DNA from: Zygnema cylindricum
Lineage: Eukaryota; Streptophyta; Zygnematophyceae; Zygnematales; Zygnemataceae
NCBI GenBank assembly: GCA_037447655.1
Contig: JBBHKE010001690.1
Coordinates: 1 to 60,640, forward strand
Direction of reading: 5' to 3'
Length of the DNA stretch: 60,640 nt
Shown: positions 56,245 through 60,640 of the stretch, piece after piece
How the letters are laid out: each line of letters begins with the position of its first letter
Position numbering within the stretch: the stretch's first letter is position 1
The notes under the pieces: model-generated
The model's input: the letters and a program-made list of their open reading frames with translations, nothing else
Databases searched by the model: none
What the model was told of the DNA's origin: nothing
Program-made: the position numbers and the translations under genes

Positions 56245-57023
56245 GGGTGCGTCTCTGTGTGCTTAAGTAAGGGTTTTTTTCTGTCGTTTTCCTGTAAAAC
56301 TTAGAGCCGTACCGCGTAAGTTTCAACCGTACAATAAAAAAGAAAAAAAGAGAAGTACATTTTGCGTCATCATCGAATTTAAAATGTACTACATGTTGTC
56401 GTCTTGTGTTTTAAGACCCACTTCGACGACAAAAAACGTCATCTTCAACCTTATCTTTAAAATACAGGGCCGATGTGGTTTAAAATTAGGGATTTTTTAT
56501 AAACAAATAGGAACACGTATTCGCACGTGTATTGTTTTGTTCAAAAACTTCAAACAAATTCAAGCGACGTGGAAGTGTACACAATTCGCTATGTTTTGTC
56601 CGTTTTTGTCTAATACGACAAATAGAAGTACATAATTTGTTTTGTTTTGTCCGTTTCCATTCGGTACGGATTATTTTTTTGCATGGGTCTCAAGGTTCCG
56701 ATGCCATTTCACGTCGAGCTGACAATAGACGCAAAGTCAAAACGCATCTTCTTCAACCGTGAAACGGCACAGGCTGGAGGGCGGTAGGTCTACAATGTCA
56801 CGAAAAGTCACGTGAAGTCACAAGCAGTTACGAAAAATGACGTGGGTCATCACAGATTGTAGACGTTGACAGCCGTCACGGGCATTGTCGACGTATACAA
56901 TCGTCACGCCCTAATTGACAATTTCGTTTGGTACACATAGGGACACCCGAAATCCGGGTCCGCCGGATCTGCGCTAAATAACAAAAAAAAATCTCTAAGT
57001 TTGAAGTACATAGAGACGCACCC
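56245..57023. mobile_element. TAA/TTA-duplicating MITE, copy 3 (inverted)
   Basis: Ends are GGGTGCGTCTCTGTGT and (reverse complement) GGGTGCGTCTCTATGT; flanks are TTT left and TTA right. The left inner sequence AAGTAAGGGTTTTTTTCTGT equals the right inner sequence of copy 1, so it is inverted relative to it. The GCCGGACCCG-type block is shared too. More diverged than copies 1 and 2. Confidence 0.8.
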
Positions 57024-58182
57024 TTACTTTCAGTTTAAACGGATCGATTTCACCCACAAAGTTTAAGCGACATATTTTAACCGGATTAATCCAGCGGCTA
57101 GGATATGTTCGCCAGTATCGCTTTCGGTTTCCATCCGAACCGTTTGGCTGGCCTCCCAATGAGCCCAACCGGACCAAGTACAGAAGTACTGGAGCCGGGC
57201 TGGCGAGGATGTACCTTTTTGTCCTTTGTGACCAACGCTCGGGTTTTGAATACTGGACTGTGGAAACAAAATGACAAATTTGTAGGTTACAGATGTACCT
57301 CAAGCCAACAATTTTCAAAATAGGTCGACGAGAGACCGTACGGTCATGGACTTGTCGGGTAGTACGGAGAGTTGGCGGTATAGCATGGAGCTTACAAAAA
57401 AAAAGAAAGAGGATAATAATAATAAATTAATAATTGACTTTGTTATAAAAATGGATCATGTGACGTGTACGACAACATTTCCATGACGTCACAAACTGTT
57501 GGATTTCTCTGTCGAAAGAATTGTGTTTGTCGTTTGTGGCATTGACTGAGCTACGGGTAAAGGGGTGTGCCCATGTGCCAAAGTCGAAACGTTTTTTGTC
57601 GTTTTAACACGAAACTTAAATTGTTCCGAGAAAATCATTGCCGTACGAAAAATGGACGTCATCTTTCACCTTCTAATGTATCTTTTTTTTTGGCGTCTAT
57701 TGGATGTGCGCATGTAACCCAATCTTTGAAGTGTCGCTTTAATTTTAGTGAAGATTCTCCGTACGACTACTTTGCAGTGCGTTCCAATTTGCTAAAATGA
57801 AATCGTTCCTTTGAGCTCTGACAATTATAGACGCGGGTAAAACTTGTGACGGTTGTAGACGATTACAAATCTTGCGACAATTGGTGACGTCGACAGAAAT
57901 TGCGACGGATGAAAGACTTTTGTGTAGGCTTTTTGTGACATTGTAGATGTTTTGATTTTACATCGTTTTGTGACATTGTGACGTCATGCTTGTTTGTGAC
58001 AACGTCAACGTTATTAACATCAAAACTTTTCGTCATTGCTTCTCTATTTTTATTTCTTATCACTCGACCTGTTATCAAACTAAGCGTAGAGGTCATTAAA
58101 AAAACAAATGTTTTTAAGAGCTCTTTCATTGGATAGTGAAATTGTCGTGTTTCATTTTAGGAAGAGAGAAAGAAGAGCTCCA
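57024..58182. repeat. Diverged duplicate of 45,993-48,400 without MITE insertions
   Basis: 57,205-57,800 aligns with 45,993-46,516, then with 47,291-47,329, then with 47,899 onward. It is thus the empty-site version for two MITEs. Beyond 57,830 it shares TGACGGTTGTAGACG words with the minisatellite. No gene seen. Confidence 0.75.
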
Positions 58183-58673
58183 TAGCCCGTTCCCACCGGA
58201 AAAAAATTCACTTCCGCAACAGACGGACGTTCAAATAATGTACGGCTTTCCGAGCACCAAATTTGTAGATTTCGGAAGTTCTCGGAAAATCGTACAAACG
58301 ATCTTCCTCAAAATATTGTCGGATATAGAAGTAGGGTAAAAGTTGCGTCTTTCTGTGAAACAGGTCAATGGTAACTCGAAAAGCTAACGTAGCAAAAACA
58401 ACATCCGAACGGCTATTTCGTTGTTTTCGCGTGAAAAATATGTATGAGTTTGAGCCACCGTCGTCATCCTTCGAACATAGTAAATTTGAAAATCTGCAGG
58501 TTTGTTTTTGCGCCTTTGTCTGATGACGTCAAAGCGTGTGACGTGTCATAAGACACCTTCGATCGGAGTTACGTGCCAGAATTTTGGTGTGAACAAGACC
58601 CGTTTTCCGATGAGTTTTCGGAAAATCATCGGAATGGGCAAAAAGTTACCAATGCTCCGGTGGGAATAGGCTA
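58183..58673. mobile_element. TA-duplicating MITE (mariner-like ends)
   Basis: The element is 58,185-58,671 (487 bp). Ends GCCCGTTCCCACCGGA and, reverse complemented, GCCTATTCCCACCGGA match at 14 of 16 positions; TA flanks both sides. The 67-codon open frame that overlaps its left end has no recognisable domain. Confidence 0.7.
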
Positions 58674-58677
58674 TCAT

Positions 58678-58728
58678 TGTGAGAGGGAGAGGGAGTGAGA
58701 GGGAGAGGGAGGGAGAGGGAGAAGCTGT
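58678..58728 (+). repeat. Purine microsatellite (GAGAGGGA)n
   Basis: Irregular GAGAGGGAGAGGGAG repeats run over about 50 bp. Confidence 0.9.
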
Positions 58729-59600
58729 TACGATTCAATGTGAAGAATCGAAAGCGCGCTATATTTTGGTTCGCACGGCGCGATACGATTTCAAGTATGG
58801 ATATATAATTTAGGTCGACGTCACAGTACTTCGCGATACTTTGATTCACGTCAACGATTCAGCACGAAGTATGTAAGTCAACGGTACTGTACCATACATA
58901 TGGAGTATGTACGGTTGGCGTTTCGTGCGCGTACGGCGCACGAAAGTTATTGTTTGAAGTTTCGTGACGTACATCGCACGAAAGTAATTATACGAAGTTT
59001 CGTAGCATACGGCGCACGAAACGAAACATTTATTCTCTTCAGTTCTCGAAGGAGAAAAGCGCGTCTGCCATTTTTCTGCGTGCTTTCTTCTTCCCGTGCG
59101 CCTTCCTCCGAAGGCGCCTACTACGCTTTTATCTATCGTGCACGGCACGTCTTCAGAGCAGCTATATAAGCTAGATTGCTTAGCTGCAGAGTATATCCTG
59201 GACTTAGCTTTGGATCCACTATTGTGAGTTGATAGGGTGAAAGAGGGAAGAGTGAGAGGAAAAGGAAAAAGCCTAGTAAAAAGGCTTCGGCCATTTTGTT
59301 ATAAATATATATCTTTTGTGGCCAATTGTGTGTGTTTTCTTTTGTGCTTCCGCTGCATACCACTTTTGTGGTATATCTTACAGAAGCGAGGGCACATGAA
59401 TGAAAGTGGAGGTCCAAGACCCTTGCAAATTTTGTAGGTACATGAGCGTGACGTGATGGGCAAGGAATAAAATATCGCGTACTTTCCCTCGTGCGAAAAG
59501 AATCATTTTCGTTTGGCACGTGCGTGAACGTCTCATTGTTAGTGTTACCACGGTTCAAAAGATACTTGACCTAAAATCAGCTCGCGATGTCATTCTGGTT
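58729..59600. other. Intergenic with a short GCGCACGAAAG tandem array
   Basis: 58,918-59,028 holds three ~39-bp units containing GCGCACGAAAG and GAAGTTTCGT. Similar CGCACGAAACGAAACAT words occur in repeat Q (13,900) and Q' (19,715). A TATATAAG motif lies at ~59,162. It may be a remnant of a related terminal repeat; no coding signal. Confidence 0.4.
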
Positions 59601-59609
59601 AATAAAGTT

Positions 59610-60170
59610 CGACGATATGCTGAGGTGGAATCACGTGCCCGCGGATTGAAAAGACGAATAGAGATTTCGAGTAAAAAAGTACTAAAGTACTTACATAGTA
59701 CAGCGAACATAAGGTACAGCGAACATATAGTACAGCGAACATATCGTATGGTGAACATATCGTATGGCGAACATATCGTATAGTGAACATATCGTATGGT
59801 GAACATATCGTATAGTGAACATATCGTACATCGAGATAGCACAATGGTACATTCAGATTGTGCACTGAACGTGGCGACGTGACGAAGAAAATGAAAGAAA
59901 GGAAAAGAAAAACGTTTACTTCTTGCGACCAATCAGAGCCCGACAGCCGTCATTTCAAAGCCGTACAAATGATAGGACCGTTGATGATTGGACGCTTCAG
60001 ATTTCAATCGTACGGCCATAAATCGGCCAACCAATCGAAAAGACCTTGGAATAACCGTTCTCGGACCTCACGGATCCTGCACGTGTCAGATAAAAAACGT
60101 GAGTACAGAATAGAAAAAGACAAAACAAAAAGGAAACGAAAACGTGTTCAGTATAGAAAAAGTTAAAAGT
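59610..60170. repeat. Intact copy of the CCAAT-rich repeat unit with a 16-bp minisatellite
   Basis: It aligns with 43,990-44,135 joined to 45,616-45,905, i.e. the same unit without the hAT-like MITE. It includes ACGTGCCCGCGGATTG, the minisatellite (59,702-59,829), the empty ATTCAGAT site, and ACCAATCAGAGCCCG. Confidence 0.75.
59702..59829. repeat. 16-bp minisatellite, eight units
   Basis: Units are of the type AGCGAACATATCGTAT / GGTGAACATATCGTAT, exactly 16 bp each. The related locus at ~44,082-44,112 has only two, so the array expanded here. Confidence 0.95.
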
Positions 60171-60422
60171 AAAACAAATCGAAGAGACAAAAGAACAAAA
60201 AAAAACGAAAAGAAACAAAACAAAAGTAAAAACTACAAAAAAAAAAAAAAAAAGGTAAGAGAATAAACAATCCTCACGTGATCCTCGTCTCTGAGTCGCC
60301 CAACCTTCTTATTTCCTTTCTTTCTTCCTCTCTTTTCACTTTTTCTCTTACCTATCTTCCCATCCTCCGCCATATTCCTGAGCAGGGTGACGTGACGAGC
60401 GTGACGTGACAGGTGGAAATCT

Positions 60423-60522
60423 ATGGCGGCCATACTGACGCTATTGATGGCCATGGCGGCCATCTCTCCCACAAGGGGATATTATTATCCGGAACCAGTG
60501 ATTGTCATAGATAGCAGAGACC
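60423..60522 (+). CDS. Possible first exon with signal peptide and splice donor (hypothetical, runs off the window)
   Basis: From ATG 60,423 the frame reads MAAILTLLMAMAAISPTRGY, a hydrophobic signal-peptide-like start, then YYPEPVIVIDSRD. It meets a strong splice donor GTAAGT at 60,522-60,527 (GAGACC-GTAAGTACC). A C/T-rich intron follows. Upstream lie a C/T-rich leader (60,300-60,365) and GTGACGTGACGAG. The product would be secreted or membrane-targeted; the family is not recognisable from ~33 residues. Resemblance to the 43,769 start suggests a small gene family. A chance frame is possible but the donor match makes it less likely. Confidence 0.4.
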
Positions 60523-60527
60523 GTAAG

Positions 60528-60640
60528 TACCCTCCTCTCTCTCTCTCTCTCCCTCTTTTTCCCTCTCTCTCTTTCTCTCACTCAACCCTTTCCTCTCTCT
60601 CTCCCTCTCAACCTCTCCTCTCCTCTTCTCTCTCTCTCTC
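60528..60640 (+). repeat. (CT)n-rich tract, probable intron start
   Basis: Almost pure C/T continues to the window edge. It directly follows the candidate splice donor. Confidence 0.85.

Noticed and set aside
58136-58339. A 67-codon plus-strand gene
   Set aside because: It overlaps the left end of a TA-duplicating MITE and has no recognisable domain.
1-60640. CRISPR arrays, phage, plasmid or bacterial operon signals
   Set aside because: The repeats are retrotransposon LTRs, MITEs and minisatellites; no cas, phage or ribosome-binding-site-spaced gene clusters exist.

Overview
This is a eukaryotic, repeat-dominated window, almost certainly from a green-plant (streptophyte) nuclear genome. The reasons are plant-style Ty1/copia Pol proteins, a copia primer-binding site complementary to the plant initiator tRNA-Met anticodon arm, AAACCCTAA (telobox) motifs, and a Ty3/gypsy Pol with a PHD-like C-terminus. 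I recall such tails from green algae but cannot check that here. The species cannot be named. I see no rRNA gene, CRISPR array or bacterial-style operon. Nearly all long coding signals are decayed transposons. Only two short stretches (43,769 and 60,423) look like first exons of host genes.

Layout. 1-293 is the tail of a (+) copia element, followed by its LTR. 1,658-21,284 is a nest of four elements. A (-) gag-only copia-like element was hit in its gag by a complete (+) copia (4,967-11,416, target duplication ATTAA). Its 5' LTR was hit by a (-) copia solo LTR (12,172-20,529, target duplication TATAC). That solo LTR was in turn hit by a (-) gag-protease Ty3/gypsy element (12,880-19,996). 22,147-32,308 is a patchwork of copia fragments in both orientations. 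32,677-34,335 is a non-LTR-type reverse transcriptase fragment with a C-terminal zinc-finger/nuclease-like region. 34,336-42,764 is the most notable element. 42,765-48,651 and 55,009-60,640 hold diverged copies of the same local repeats, two hAT-like MITEs, three TAA-duplicating MITEs, a TA-duplicating MITE and minisatellites. Between them is a complete decayed (+) copia (48,652-55,003, target duplication AAGGA).

The key element (34,336-42,764) reads in one frame from an aspartic protease, through a DNMT3-like DNA cytosine-5 methyltransferase, reverse transcriptase, RNase H and integrase, to a PHD-like finger. I see no gag. Its terminal repeats are not ordinary LTRs. They are arranged B - internal - A - B - A', the split-direct-repeat layout known from tyrosine-recombinase retroelements, yet the element encodes a DDE integrase. 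The unrelated gag-protease element at 12,880-19,996 has the same layout on the other strand. In both, the outer ends read TGTC...GACA-like and the inner repeat junction is GACA-NN-TGTC.

How the parts work together. Copia elements here start gag inside the last ~20 bp of the LTR and translate straight through the primer-binding site. The methyltransferase gypsy could have marked chromatin or its own copies; the PHD-like finger could have guided integration to histone tails. These two roles are inference. All copies in this window are disabled by stops, frameshifts or lost catalytic residues.
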